Origin: Cyanobacterium sp. HL-69
GTDB taxonomy: Bacteria; Cyanobacteriota; Cyanobacteriia; Cyanobacteriales; Cyanobacteriaceae
Length of the DNA: 64,000 nucleotides
NCBI GenBank assembly: GCA_002813895.1
Contig: CP024912.1
Location: 186,001 to 250,000 of the forward strand
Reading direction: 5' to 3'
Numbering within the stretch: position 1 is the first letter of the stretch; each line of letters starts with the position of its first letter. The notes under the pieces were generated by a model. That model had not been told where the DNA came from. It did no database searches and was given only the letters and a program-made list of their open reading frames with translations. Made by a program: the position numbers and the translations under genes. This document shows, piece after piece, positions 45,066 to 54,432 of the stretch.

Positions 45066-47390
45066 TTAAGTCAATTTAGATAATTTGGTATGACTAGGAT
45101 TAATAATCTTTCTGCCCACTTCAAAGTTAACCACAATGGTATTTTTTTTGCCTAATCCTAAAATATGGGTGACTACACCATTACCGAAAGTGGGGTGGTA
45201 CAGGCGATCGCCCTCTTGCCAATTTTCAGAGCATTTAGGCTTTTCCTCCTTCTCCTCGGTAATAATATTTCCCGTGGCATAACTAGGGGTTAAATTAGTA
45301 GAAATCAAATCTTGGGGCAACTCAGCCAAAAACTGAGAAGGCGCACAAAAATCCACATTACCCCAAGAATAACGCTCCCGTGCATGGGTAAGGAATAATT
45401 GTTCCTTCGCTCGTGTAATCCCTACATAACACAAACGTCTTTCTTCCTCCAAATCCAAAGGATCATTTAAACTACGGTTATGGGGTAATAAACCTTGCTC
45501 AAAACCAACCAAAAACACCACAGGAAACTCTAAACCCTTCGCCGAATGGAGAGTCATCAAAGAAACCGCCGAATCTCCCTCATCCAAATTATCCAAATCC
45601 GAAGCCAAAGAAGCATTGCTCAAAAATCCTTCCAAACTAGCATCCTCATTATCCTCCTGAAACTGCATCATGGCATTTAACAACTCATTCAAGTTTTCCT
45701 GCCTATTTTCCGCCTCATCAGTGCCTTGTTGCTTCAAATCATCCAAATAACCAGATACTTCTAGCACTTCCTCCAAAATTTGTGTCCCCGGAATATCCTT
45801 TACTTTTTCCTGACAATTACTAATAAGACTAGCAAATTGACTAATTCTTTTAGCTGCCCTTCCCGCAATGGTATTTACTGAAGTTTGGTCGCTTATTATT
45901 TCCCAAAGAGGTATATTTAACTCTTGAGAAGCCGTAATTAAATTTTCTGTGGTAGTTTTTCCAATACCCCTTTTTGGAGTATTAATTACCCTCAATAAAC
46001 TCACCGTATCCGCAGGGTTTATAATCAACTTTAGATATGCAAGAGCATCTTTAATTTCTTTTCTTTCATAAAACTTAAAACCCCCCACAATATTATAAGG
46101 AATACTACGTCTAATTAACTCATCTTCAAAAGCCCTTGATTGAGAGTTAATACGATATAAAATAGCAAACTTACCCCAATCTAAACTAGGGTTTTGTTTT
46201 ACCATACTTTCAATTTTTCGTATAACAAAAGAAGCCTCTTCCCTCTCATTATTGCCCCGATAACAATAAATAGCCTCTCCCTCCGCACGGGTTGCCCGTA
46301 ATACCTTATCAATCCTCTGACTATTATTTTCAATTAAATAATTAGCCGCTTGTAAAATGTTTTCTCGAGAGCGATAATTTTCCTCCAACTTAACCATAGT
46401 GCGAGTATCATCATCTGCCAAACCATCCCCAAAATCCTGCTGAAAATTAAGCAAAATTGTGAAATCTGCCATCCGAAAAGAATAGATAGATTGATCAGCA
46501 TCTCCTACCACAAAAATAGATCTATTTTGCCAATTCCAGTGTTTTTTATCAGGCTCATTATTAGTAGCTAAAAGTTGAATTAATTGATACTGAATTTGGT
46601 TTGTATCTTGATATTCATCTACTAATATATGTCTAAATTGTTGATGCCAATAACCTAAAACAGATTCATTTTGCTGAAAAATTCGTACAGGAATTAACAA
46701 TAAATCATCGAAATCTAAGGCATTATTTTTTGCTAATTCATTTTGATATTCTTCATAAATTTCTGCTAAAACTCTACCTCGATAATCCGGTCTTTCGATA
46801 GCATATTGAGAAGGAGAAAAACCCAAGTTTTTGGCATTACTAATGCCATAACGCATCTTTTTAGGGTCAAACTTTTTATCATCTAAATTGAGCTTTTTAA
46901 CAACAATTTGTTTGACAATACTTTGAACATCAGACTCATCTAAAATAGTAAAATTCCTTTCCCACTTTCTCCCTTTCTCATCCTGATATTTATTCAAATC
47001 AAATCGTAAAATTTTGGCACAAAGACTATGAAAAGTCCCAATCCAAAGGGGTTTTATGGTGCCACGATATACCTTTGACCTAATATTTTTCTGCTCCAAT
47101 TCTGGTAGAGATTCTAACTTTTGTTGATGCTTTCTGTCTGCCATCTCTTGGGCAAAAATTAACTCAATTCTTTCCTTCATTTCCTTCGCTGCTTTGTTGG
47201 TAAAGGTTACAGCAAAGATATTTTCTGGGGATACTTGGTGGGTTTTTATTAAATTTGCGATACGATATGTCAAAGCTCTAGTTTTTCCTGAACCAGCCCC
47301 TGCAACCACTAATAAAGGTCCATTGAAGTGTTCTACAGCGGTACGTTGGGCGGAGTTTAGATGGTCGAGAAAGTCAGAGTTAGAAGTCAT
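45066..47390 (-). CDS. pcrA: ATP-dependent DNA helicase PcrA/UvrD
   Basis: Superfamily-1 3'-5' helicase for repair and replication. Motifs: GAGSGKTRAL (I), DEYQDTN (II), VGDADQSIYSFR (III), TLHSAKGLEFPVVFLVG (V) and RRLCYVGITRAK (VI). The C-terminus has a Tudor-like segment (GDRLYHPTFGNGVV). The ATG at 47390 (MTSNSDFLDHLN) is preferred over 47447, which adds 19 residues before the family start. The length of about 774 residues is normal. Confidence 0.95.
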   Translation of the reverse strand: MTSNSDFLDHLNSAQRTAVEHFNGPLLVVAGAGSGKTRALTYRIANLIKTHQVSPENIFAVTFTNKAAKEMKERIELIFAQEMADRKHQQKLESLPELEQKNIRSKVYRGTIKPLWIGTFHSLCAKILRFDLNKYQDEKGRKWERNFTILDESDVQSIVKQIVVKKLNLDDKKFDPKKMRYGISNAKNLGFSPSQYAIERPDYRGRVLAEIYEEYQNELAKNNALDFDDLLLIPVRIFQQNESVLGYWHQQFRHILVDEYQDTNQIQYQLIQLLATNNEPDKKHWNWQNRSIFVVGDADQSIYSFRMADFTILLNFQQDFGDGLADDDTRTMVKLEENYRSRENILQAANYLIENNSQRIDKVLRATRAEGEAIYCYRGNNEREEASFVIRKIESMVKQNPSLDWGKFAILYRINSQSRAFEDELIRRSIPYNIVGGFKFYERKEIKDALAYLKLIINPADTVSLLRVINTPKRGIGKTTTENLITASQELNIPLWEIISDQTSVNTIAGRAAKRISQFASLISNCQEKVKDIPGTQILEEVLEVSGYLDDLKQQGTDEAENRQENLNELLNAMMQFQEDNEDASLEGFLSNASLASDLDNLDEGDSAVSLMTLHSAKGLEFPVVFLVGFEQGLLPHNRSLNDPLDLEEERRLCYVGITRAKEQLFLTHARERYSWGNVDFCAPSQFLAELPQDLISTNLTPSYATGNIITEEKEEKPKCSENWQEGDRLYHPTFGNGVVTHILGLGKKNTIVVNFEVGRKIINPSHTKLSKLT

Positions 47391-47634
47391 CGAGCAGTTA
47401 AGTTGTAAAATGGACACAATCTCATTATAACAGTCGGTACGTTCCATTAAACGCAGTCTAATAATTGACCATGGATGATAAAGATATATAAATACTTTTT
47501 TCTTGGTGATTTTTTATTTCAATTCATCGGAGGTATTAAGTATATTATTTTCCCATAATTTATTTAACTAAACATTAGTCACCATTTTTCTTTACTCTAT
47601 TTAACCATCAAAAACACTAACACAAAATATTGCT

Positions 47635-48168
47635 ATGAATAAACTTATTCTTATTTTTACTTTGATAATAAGCACTTTTTTCGGGCAAGAAAGTTATGGG
47701 AGGAATAATATTTCTTCAGAAAATCAATGTAGAGCAGATATTAATCATTTGGGAGATAAGTTAGTAAATGAAATTGGTGATTATGGTAATAGAATTATCC
47801 AAAAAACTCGACGAGGGGGAGCAAATTCTCCAATTATGCCTATATATATTGTTACGGTGGGGCAGGTGGAGTTTGAGGAGTTACCTTTATCAGAAAAAAG
47901 TTATGGGGCAAATAATTCATCTCATATCGAGCAAATTTTTTTTACTACCCGTGAAAGACAGTATCTGAGTGATACAAGATTGGAGGAAACCAATAATTAT
48001 CATTGGTTGTTATTAACCTCCACGGATAGGGGTTGGGATATGGTGATGTTGCTAACAAGATTTGGGGAGGTAGGAGATAATGGCTTAGTTTCTCCCATAG
48101 TTGATACTACCTCGGGGGTAGTTGGTGAGGCAGTAAGGTTATGGCTAAGGGATTGTCAATATTTATAA
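47635..48168 (+). CDS. Small secreted protein, unknown function
   Basis: 177 residues with a Sec signal peptide (KLILIFTLIISTFFGQ). The mature part has two cysteines, one near each end (NQCRAD and RDCQYL), which could pair. The rest is polar and beta-like. No family is recognised. The next gene also encodes a secreted protein, but a 102-bp repeat separates them. Confidence 0.72.
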   Translation: MNKLILIFTLIISTFFGQESYGRNNISSENQCRADINHLGDKLVNEIGDYGNRIIQKTRRGGANSPIMPIYIVTVGQVEFEELPLSEKSYGANNSSHIEQIFFTTRERQYLSDTRLEETNNYHWLLLTSTDRGWDMVMLLTRFGEVGDNGLVSPIVDTTSGVVGEAVRLWLRDCQYL

Positions 48169-48251
48169 TAAATTGATGGTTAAAACAAGAGACAATGATT
48201 AGGTAGCAATGGAAAATAAAACTTTTAAAAAGTTGACGTATGATTAATAAA

Positions 48252-48353
48252 TAAGTAGGTTTGCGAAATTAATTATAGCTCTTATTTTATTAAGACTCTT
48301 ATGAACAAGGGGTTTAAACCCCTTGCCTAAATCGATTTAATTATGCCCACTTA
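48252..48353 (-). repeat. 102-bp dispersed palindromic element, copy 4 (inverted)
   Basis: Reverse orientation relative to copy 1. The end TAAGTAGG is at 48252 and the core CCCCTTG text is near 48320. It sits between two secreted-protein genes. Confidence 0.84.
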
Positions 48354-48386
48354 CTTAAAATAATTTTTTTCAAAAATTTTAAATCT

Positions 48387-48860
48387 ATGTGGAAATCTTT
48401 GATTGCTTCCTCGTTGTTGATAACAACCGCTAACTTAACTTTATTTCTTTCTGAGGTAGATGCCCAAACTGAAACCAATAACAATCCTCCTGCACAAACT
48501 TATCAACCTGGTTTCTGGCAACCAGTGGCAAGGGTAGATACAGAAAAACCTATTAGTTTAAATATTATTAATCAAACAGGTATTTTTCTTGACTATTCTT
48601 TCACCAATGAAAATCTTACCCCTACGGTTTTAAGGCCTGATGATAATGCTACTATTAGAAGTTTAAATCCTGAAAGCTCAATTTACTTAGTTATATATCC
48701 TGATTTGAATACTCCTAATGCTTCTCGTATGAATCTTAAATATTCGGTGGAGGTTAGTGAGGATAATGTGATTAATTTAACTGTCAGTGTTATCGAGGAA
48801 ATTAGTAGGGGAAATCGTACTTTTAATTTACAACCTACGGGAGCTATTTTTCTTTATTAG
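48387..48860 (+). CDS. Small secreted protein, unknown function
   Basis: 157 residues with a signal peptide (SLIASSLLITTANLTLFL, cleavage near VDA-Q). The mature domain is Asn/Thr/Ser-rich with alternating hydrophobic strands, so it is probably a beta-sandwich. No cysteines and no recognised family. The 102-bp element ends 33 bp before the start codon and would lie in the promoter or 5' UTR. Confidence 0.7.
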   Translation: MWKSLIASSLLITTANLTLFLSEVDAQTETNNNPPAQTYQPGFWQPVARVDTEKPISLNIINQTGIFLDYSFTNENLTPTVLRPDDNATIRSLNPESSIYLVIYPDLNTPNASRMNLKYSVEVSEDNVINLTVSVIEEISRGNRTFNLQPTGAIFLY

Positions 48861-48961
48861 TAAAAACTAATTTAGCGATACTGTAATTGAATTTAATTAG
48901 AAAATCATTCCCTATTTCCCATTTTCCAGCTCAACTAAGGCACTTTTTCATCAATTCCTAA

Positions 48962-50632
48962 TTATCCATTGTTAACTCCTTCTGACCACCAGTTATGATG
49001 TTTAATTAGGGTATGACATTGCCAATTTTCTTTGGTTTCTGGGTAGTCAAGACGATAATGCCCTCCTCTGCTTTCGGTGCGGAATTGTGCAGATTTGACA
49101 ATTAAGTATCCGACTTCTAAAAGGTTGAGGGTTTCTGCGGTTAGTTTTAGCTGTTGTTCTAAAATAGGAGATTGTAGGCTGTATGAGTGCTGAGGATTTA
49201 AGTTTTTGAGAAATTGACCGATTTTTAGATTGTCTATGTCATTATGCCATTGTTCCACAAGAGCGATCGCCCTTAGCAACATATCATCACGACGACAAAT
49301 CCCCGCCACCTCCCAAATCAAAAGAGGTAACTCTGTGCGAATCTTATTAACTACTGCCATATCATCCTGCCAGTGATTATCCCCCAAAGGAATATTATCA
49401 GTATTCAAAAAAGGATAAACTAGGGAATCAAAATCCAAATCCTTGAGAGTTTCTCCAAACACCAAACACTCCAAAAGAGAATTACTAGCCAAACGATTCG
49501 CCCCATGTACCCCCGTATTTGCCGTTTCTCCGATGGCGTATAACCCATCAATGGAAGTTTTATTGTGCAAATCCACCGCAATACCCCCCATCCAATAATG
49601 GGCAGCAGGGGAAACAGGAATCGGCTGGGAAAATAAATCAATGCCCCACTCCTGACAACGTCTGATGATATTAGGAAAACGATACTCTAAGCGAGGACGA
49701 GGAATCGGGCGTAAATCGAGAAATACGTTATCTAAAGCTGGATTAGGGCTAATTTTCTGTAAATGGTTGTAAATAGCACGGCTAACCACATCACGGGGTG
49801 CCAATTCCCCCTTGGGGTGATAATCAAAAGCGAATCTGTAACCCTCCCTATCAATTAGGTGGGCGCCTTCCCCCCTCACCGCTTCACTGATGAGAAAACG
49901 AGGGGCATTTTCCTTCTTCAAAGCCGTAGGATGAAACTGCACAAATTCGAGGTTACGCAACAGCGCACCGCTGCGCCATGCCAGGGCAACCCCATCCCCT
50001 GTGCTTACCTTGGGGTTAGTGGTTTGGGCGAATACCTGCCCTCCTCCCCCTGTAGCAAGAATAACGGCTTTTGCTCCCAACCAAGTAATTTTATTATCAT
50101 GCAATAAACAAAGCCCCTGACATTTTTCCCTTTTTTCATCTAGCCATAAGTCAAGGGCGTAGGCTTGTTCATAAATGGAAATATGTTCACTTTCGATTAC
50201 CCTTTGTCTTAAAATAGAAACAATCGCCCTCCCCGTGGTATCCGCTGCATGGAGTACCCTCGGAAAAGAATGGGCAGCTTCCAATGTCATCGCTAATTCA
50301 TCATTGTGACGATCAAATTCTACCCCCATTTCCAACAATGAGCGAATGGAAGTCACCGCATTTTCTACTAAATATTGTACCGCTGTGCGATCGCACAGTC
50401 CAGCCCCTGCTTTTAAAGTATCTTCTAAATGTAGTACAGGTGAATCATTAGGGGCGATCGCTGCTGCAATGCCCCCCTGCGCCCAATCACTGGCCCCCTT
50501 TTTCAGCTTATCCTTAGTAATTAGACAAATACGTAACTCAGCAGGAAGTTTGAGGGCAGCATATAAACCAGCAGCCCCAGAGCCCACAATAATAACATCG
50601 AAATGATCAGGCAAAGGAGGAGTAAAGTTCAA
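48962..50632 (-). CDS. nadB: L-aspartate oxidase
   Basis: FAD enzyme oxidising aspartate to iminoaspartate, the first step of de novo NAD synthesis. FAD motif VIIVGSGAAGLYAALK at the N-terminus; GASDWAQGGIAAA; FVQFHPTAL; and a C-terminal flavin signature GANRLASNSLLECLVFG. It has the succinate-dehydrogenase flavoprotein fold. The length of 556 residues is normal. nadA and nadC are not in the window. Confidence 0.94.
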   Translation of the reverse strand: MNFTPPLPDHFDVIIVGSGAAGLYAALKLPAELRICLITKDKLKKGASDWAQGGIAAAIAPNDSPVLHLEDTLKAGAGLCDRTAVQYLVENAVTSIRSLLEMGVEFDRHNDELAMTLEAAHSFPRVLHAADTTGRAIVSILRQRVIESEHISIYEQAYALDLWLDEKREKCQGLCLLHDNKITWLGAKAVILATGGGGQVFAQTTNPKVSTGDGVALAWRSGALLRNLEFVQFHPTALKKENAPRFLISEAVRGEGAHLIDREGYRFAFDYHPKGELAPRDVVSRAIYNHLQKISPNPALDNVFLDLRPIPRPRLEYRFPNIIRRCQEWGIDLFSQPIPVSPAAHYWMGGIAVDLHNKTSIDGLYAIGETANTGVHGANRLASNSLLECLVFGETLKDLDFDSLVYPFLNTDNIPLGDNHWQDDMAVVNKIRTELPLLIWEVAGICRRDDMLLRAIALVEQWHNDIDNLKIGQFLKNLNPQHSYSLQSPILEQQLKLTAETLNLLEVGYLIVKSAQFRTESRGGHYRLDYPETKENWQCHTLIKHHNWWSEGVNNG

Positions 50633-50768
50633 AGTTTTATAGTATCAGTTAGTGGCGAAAAAGTTATTTTTGCTCATTTTATCCAATCAAGGTAACCTTT
50701 GCCATCGTTTTTTTGATTTACCCTTACAATAAAAAAAGAACCATTGAAGATTTGAGATAAAACAATTT

Positions 50769-51104
50769 ATGGCTGAATCAGAAAATATTTTTCAAAAAGC
50801 CCTTTATCTAGGTATCGGTATCGCAGGATATGCCGCCGAAAAAGCAGGAGATACTCTCCAAGAATTGAAACAACAAACCGACAAAATAATTAATAATCCC
50901 AACTTTCCCCAAGAGTTGCAAAAAATGGCCGATGAAATGGTGAGCAAAGGTAAAATCACCGCCGAAGAAGCCAGAAAATTTGTGGATGAAACCATCCAAC
51001 AAGCCAAAGATAAACAAAAAATGAATGGTAATCCTCCCGATTCATCATCAAATCAACCTCGCACCATTGAAATTATTACCGATGATGACGACAATGATAA
51101 TTAA
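50769..51104 (+). CDS. Phasin-like helical protein
   Basis: 111 residues. A hydrophobic start (ALYLGIGIAGYAAEKAGDT) is followed by an amphipathic, charged helical region (KITAEEARKFVDETIQQAKD) and an acidic tail. This resembles the small phasin-like/PhaF-type helical proteins of cyanobacteria. The function is unknown. It lies 34 bp upstream of the next gene, so they may be co-transcribed. Confidence 0.7.
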   Translation: MAESENIFQKALYLGIGIAGYAAEKAGDTLQELKQQTDKIINNPNFPQELQKMADEMVSKGKITAEEARKFVDETIQQAKDKQKMNGNPPDSSSNQPRTIEIITDDDDNDN

Positions 51105-51138
51105 TAGCTCAAAAACTAACCATTACCAAAAATAATTC

Positions 51139-51624
51139 ATGGACAATTGGGAAAAACAGTTAATTAATTGGTTAAATCAGGCAGAAAACAATTTTAATAA
51201 CTTCTGTGAAGAAGTGACTCAAGAATTAGAAAAAACTGCCCACAACACCGAGTTATTTATTGATAATCTAACCCAAGAAATAGATAATAAAATCCCCCAA
51301 GAAATAGACGATTTTTTGTTACAAGTCGATTACTTTTTAGAAGAATGTGCCGTATTTCTTGCCGATGAAATACTTCCCCATATCCTAGAGGATTTTCCTC
51401 CTAACCCACCATCAGAAGAAGATTCAGACTTCGACAGTAACATTGTCTGGTTTGACGAAGAAAAAATCACCCCCGACGCACAATTTCACCCTGCTTGTAT
51501 CGGCTGTAAAAATTATCACGGACGAAGATATAACGGTAATTTTTTAGTTTGTGGTATTCATCCCTATGGATGGAATGATGAAAATTGCCCCGATTGGCAA
51601 GATCAAGAATCCCATTCAAATTAA
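51139..51624 (+). CDS. Cyanobacterial protein with C-terminal Cys-rich module
   Basis: 161 residues. The N-terminal two thirds are acidic and helical (NFCEEVTQELEKTAHNTE). The C-terminal module has Cys at ACIGCKNYHG, VCGIHPYGW and ENCPDW, an arrangement that could bind zinc or an Fe-S cluster. The pattern is common in cyanobacterial proteins of unknown function. No family is named with confidence. Confidence 0.75.
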   Translation: MDNWEKQLINWLNQAENNFNNFCEEVTQELEKTAHNTELFIDNLTQEIDNKIPQEIDDFLLQVDYFLEECAVFLADEILPHILEDFPPNPPSEEDSDFDSNIVWFDEEKITPDAQFHPACIGCKNYHGRRYNGNFLVCGIHPYGWNDENCPDWQDQESHSN

Positions 51625-51864
51625 AAAATTCCTTCCCAAAACCTTAAGGTGTCTTCAAAACTACGTAGAAAGTTGACAAAAACCATGTATAATGACTCTA
51701 AATCTTAAGCTATGTAGCAACACTTAGTCATCACTTTTTTGATAAGAAAATAATTTGTTTTTATATTTATCTATCTATTGTCTGTTAATAAAATCGGCAA
51801 TTAGTTAATAAATTATAATCCATAATTTCCCTATAACTTCCTTTATTTTTAATAAAAAATATTA

Positions 51865-52323
51865 ATGAGTCATACCTTTTTATTGCAACCAAGTAGCTGG
51901 ATTATTAAAGGGAATCTAACTGAAAAAAATCACATTTCTATTCCTTTTAAAGGAGCAACTATCATTACTTGGGATCAAAGTAGTTGGTTCATTATGAAAA
52001 CAAAGTTAGTATTTGATAACAATCAATCCTCCCCAGAAATAGCCAAAGATTTAGAGTTTGAATATAAAGGTTTTTTACCTAATAATAAATATAGTTACAG
52101 CTATGTCTTAAAAAGAAGTGATTTCGATAAAATAGAAGGAGAAGGATGGATTACAAAAAACTCCATCATTCAGCGTTATTGGATTTTGGGTGATAGTCGT
52201 CGTCGTAGCGTACTCGAAACAATGTTTCAGTTAGATGAAGACCATTATCATTTCTCTAGCACCATGGTAGCAGGTAATAATATCGTTAATGTGACAGAAG
52301 GTATTTTAGAACGTCATGGATAA
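51865..52323 (+). CDS. Hypothetical protein (152 aa)
   Basis: Soluble, beta-rich protein without a signal peptide, beginning SHTFLLQPSSWIIKGN. The aromatic and charged pattern (YSYSYVLKRSDFDKIEGEGW, SSTMVAGNNIVNVTEG) looks lipocalin- or calycin-like, but this is impression only. It lies 57 bp upstream of the third kinase gene, so co-transcription is possible. Confidence 0.65.
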   Translation: MSHTFLLQPSSWIIKGNLTEKNHISIPFKGATIITWDQSSWFIMKTKLVFDNNQSSPEIAKDLEFEYKGFLPNNKYSYSYVLKRSDFDKIEGEGWITKNSIIQRYWILGDSRRRSVLETMFQLDEDHYHFSSTMVAGNNIVNVTEGILERHG

Positions 52324-52380
52324 AACTAGATAGTATAAGTCAGAATATAAATATAACAAGATTTGATGGGCAATTAAATC

Positions 52381-53946
52381 ATGAGTTTAGGGAAAGGCAA
52401 ACAAAATCAACAAAATCAGCGTATATTAGCAGATCGCTATCAGTTAATTGAATTAATCGGTAGTGGTGCTATGGGGCAGGTATATCGAGGAGAAGATAAA
52501 CTGCTCGGTGGCGTGGTGGTTGCGGTGAAGTTTTTGTCTCAAACCTTGCTCAATGATAAGATGCGTCATCGCTTTGAGCGGGAAGCGACCATCAGCGCCC
52601 TTTTGGGGGAAAAAAGTATCCATATCATCAGGGTAAGGGATTATGGTGTTGATGAAAATGAAGTTCCTTACTATGTGATGGAGTTTTTAGAGGGGGAGAG
52701 TTTAAGTCAGGTAATTAAGTTTCAGCCTTTGCCCCTTAAACGTTTTCTCTACCTCAGTCGTCAAATATGTGTGGGAATGGATGCTGCCCACAGTGGTATT
52801 ATGCTCAAAGGGGAATTGTGTCAGGTGGTTCACCGAGATATAAAACCGAGTAATGTATTGGTGATGCAAGATCCTACCTTGGGGGAATTGGTCAAAATTC
52901 TTGATTTTGGGATTGCCAAGTTGGTACAGGCAAACGCTACTCAAACCCATTCTTTTATGGGTACTTTGGCTTATTGTTCCCCTGAACAAATGGAAGGTAA
53001 AGAGTTGGACAATCGCTCTGATATTTACAGTTTGGGGGTAATGATGTATGAAATGCTTACCCTTGAAATGCCCATTTTACCTGAAACTTCTTCTTTTGGG
53101 GCTTGGTACAAAGCCCACCATGACTTTAAACCTCGTCCTTTTGATGCCCATCTCAAAATTCCCCAAGAATTGAAGGATGTCATCATGAAGTGTATGGAAA
53201 AGTCTCGGGATAATCGTCCTCAAACGGTAGCGGAAATTTTACGGGTAATTGAGGTTTTGGAGAAGGATAATAAATCTAATCATCATACCCCTGATCGTAT
53301 GACGGCTTTTAGTGGTCAAAAAACCATTGTGGCGGATACCTATGATTCCGATGATATAGGTTCTCAGGGCGATCGCACCGAAGTCGCTCCCAAAATGGAT
53401 CTCAGTGCCACAATGATTTCTAAAAATCTCACTTGGCCCAATAATAAACCAATCCAAAAAATTGTTTTTCCCAAGGTGGTCATTAGTTCTGGGCAAACCT
53501 TTCCCAGTCTTTGGGTGATGATTGAAAGAGATGATATTCTCAGTCGTATCAAGGATATGAGATACAATCAGTTTCTTTTTCTCAACTCTCCCCATCCCAT
53601 GATTCTCTGGATTACGGTGATTTACAATCCCCATCGAGGCCCCCGTTGGTTGCCTTGTTACCTTGATCTCAAATCTCAAACTTCCCGTCAGGTAACAGCT
53701 GCCCTTGCCAAAACTGGTAGTTATAAAATCCTCTTTTTTGCGGTAGAAGAGCCGGGAAGGTGTCAACACGTCACAGGTTCAACCATTGCTTCTAATCAAT
53801 GTAAAATCATGGCAGAGTGGCTGGAGAATAGTAAAAATACGCCCAATCAGGGAGATGCAAAAATGAGTAAGCAAAGATTGAGGGATGAATTTAATAAGTT
53901 AAAGCCCGTGATTCTTTCTAAGCTGAAAAATAGCTATAAATCTTAG
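52381..53946 (+). CDS. Ser/Thr protein kinase with a unique C-terminal domain
   Basis: 521 residues. Kinase domain (about 18-300) with IGSGAMGQVY, VAVKFL, HRDIKPSNVL, DFGIAK and GTLAYCSPEQ. A low-complexity linker (300-375) leads to a C-terminal globular domain of about 140 residues (IERDDILSRIKDMRYNQFLF, ILFFAVEEPGRCQHV) with no family I recognise. Unlike the two kinases at 29-32 kb it has no zinc ribbon or pentapeptides and no membrane segment. Its substrate is unknown. Confidence 0.87.
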   Translation: MSLGKGKQNQQNQRILADRYQLIELIGSGAMGQVYRGEDKLLGGVVVAVKFLSQTLLNDKMRHRFEREATISALLGEKSIHIIRVRDYGVDENEVPYYVMEFLEGESLSQVIKFQPLPLKRFLYLSRQICVGMDAAHSGIMLKGELCQVVHRDIKPSNVLVMQDPTLGELVKILDFGIAKLVQANATQTHSFMGTLAYCSPEQMEGKELDNRSDIYSLGVMMYEMLTLEMPILPETSSFGAWYKAHHDFKPRPFDAHLKIPQELKDVIMKCMEKSRDNRPQTVAEILRVIEVLEKDNKSNHHTPDRMTAFSGQKTIVADTYDSDDIGSQGDRTEVAPKMDLSATMISKNLTWPNNKPIQKIVFPKVVISSGQTFPSLWVMIERDDILSRIKDMRYNQFLFLNSPHPMILWITVIYNPHRGPRWLPCYLDLKSQTSRQVTAALAKTGSYKILFFAVEEPGRCQHVTGSTIASNQCKIMAEWLENSKNTPNQGDAKMSKQRLRDEFNKLKPVILSKLKNSYKS

Positions 53947-53978
53947 GTAGGGAATAAGGAATGGTTTTTAAGCATCAT

Positions 53979-54377
53979 TCATTTTTCTGAATCATCCAAC
54001 CCTAAATACAAGGGTAGAGGTTGAGTTTTTCTGGTTTGGGGGTTGATACAGACATGGCGAGTTTTGGCAGTGGCCACTTTTTCATCTTCTTTCTCGATGG
54101 TATATTCAATTTCAAAAGCCTTTGGGTTAAGGGAAATGGGCTTTAAATATACTTGAATAATATCCCCACAAAAAAGAGGGCTAAAAAAATCAATTTCCCC
54201 ATGGACAACGGGAATAGCCATGGTGGGATTTTGAAAAAAACTGCGTAAATCTACCCCCAAATTTTCTAAATAATGTTCATAGGCTTCATGGCAAATAGAA
54301 AGAAGTCTAGCAAAATAAACCACTCCTGCGCTGTCGGTATCAGCAAAGTGAATTTTTCTGTCATAGGCAAATGTCAT
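53979..54377 (-). CDS. 1,4-dihydroxy-2-naphthoyl-CoA thioesterase (hot-dog fold)
   Basis: Hydrolyses DHNA-CoA in phylloquinone (vitamin K1) synthesis for photosystem I. The 4HBT signature DTDSAGVVYFAR is at 13-24, followed by HEAYEHYLENLG. The length of 132 residues is usual. It resembles the cyanobacterial DHNA-CoA hydrolase (Slr0204 type). YbgC-like thioesterases share the fold, so function is inferred. Confidence 0.8.
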   Translation of the reverse strand: MTFAYDRKIHFADTDSAGVVYFARLLSICHEAYEHYLENLGVDLRSFFQNPTMAIPVVHGEIDFFSPLFCGDIIQVYLKPISLNPKAFEIEYTIEKEDEKVATAKTRHVCINPQTRKTQPLPLYLGLDDSEK

Positions 54378-54432
54378 AATTTCTTAACCTCAAAAATGGT
54401 TACAATGGAATTATTAATCAAAATCTCAACAT

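Noticed and set aside
51673-51693. TTGACA/TATAAT promoter
   Set aside because: The hexamers are perfect but only nine bases apart, too close for sigma70. The TATAAT alone may still be used.
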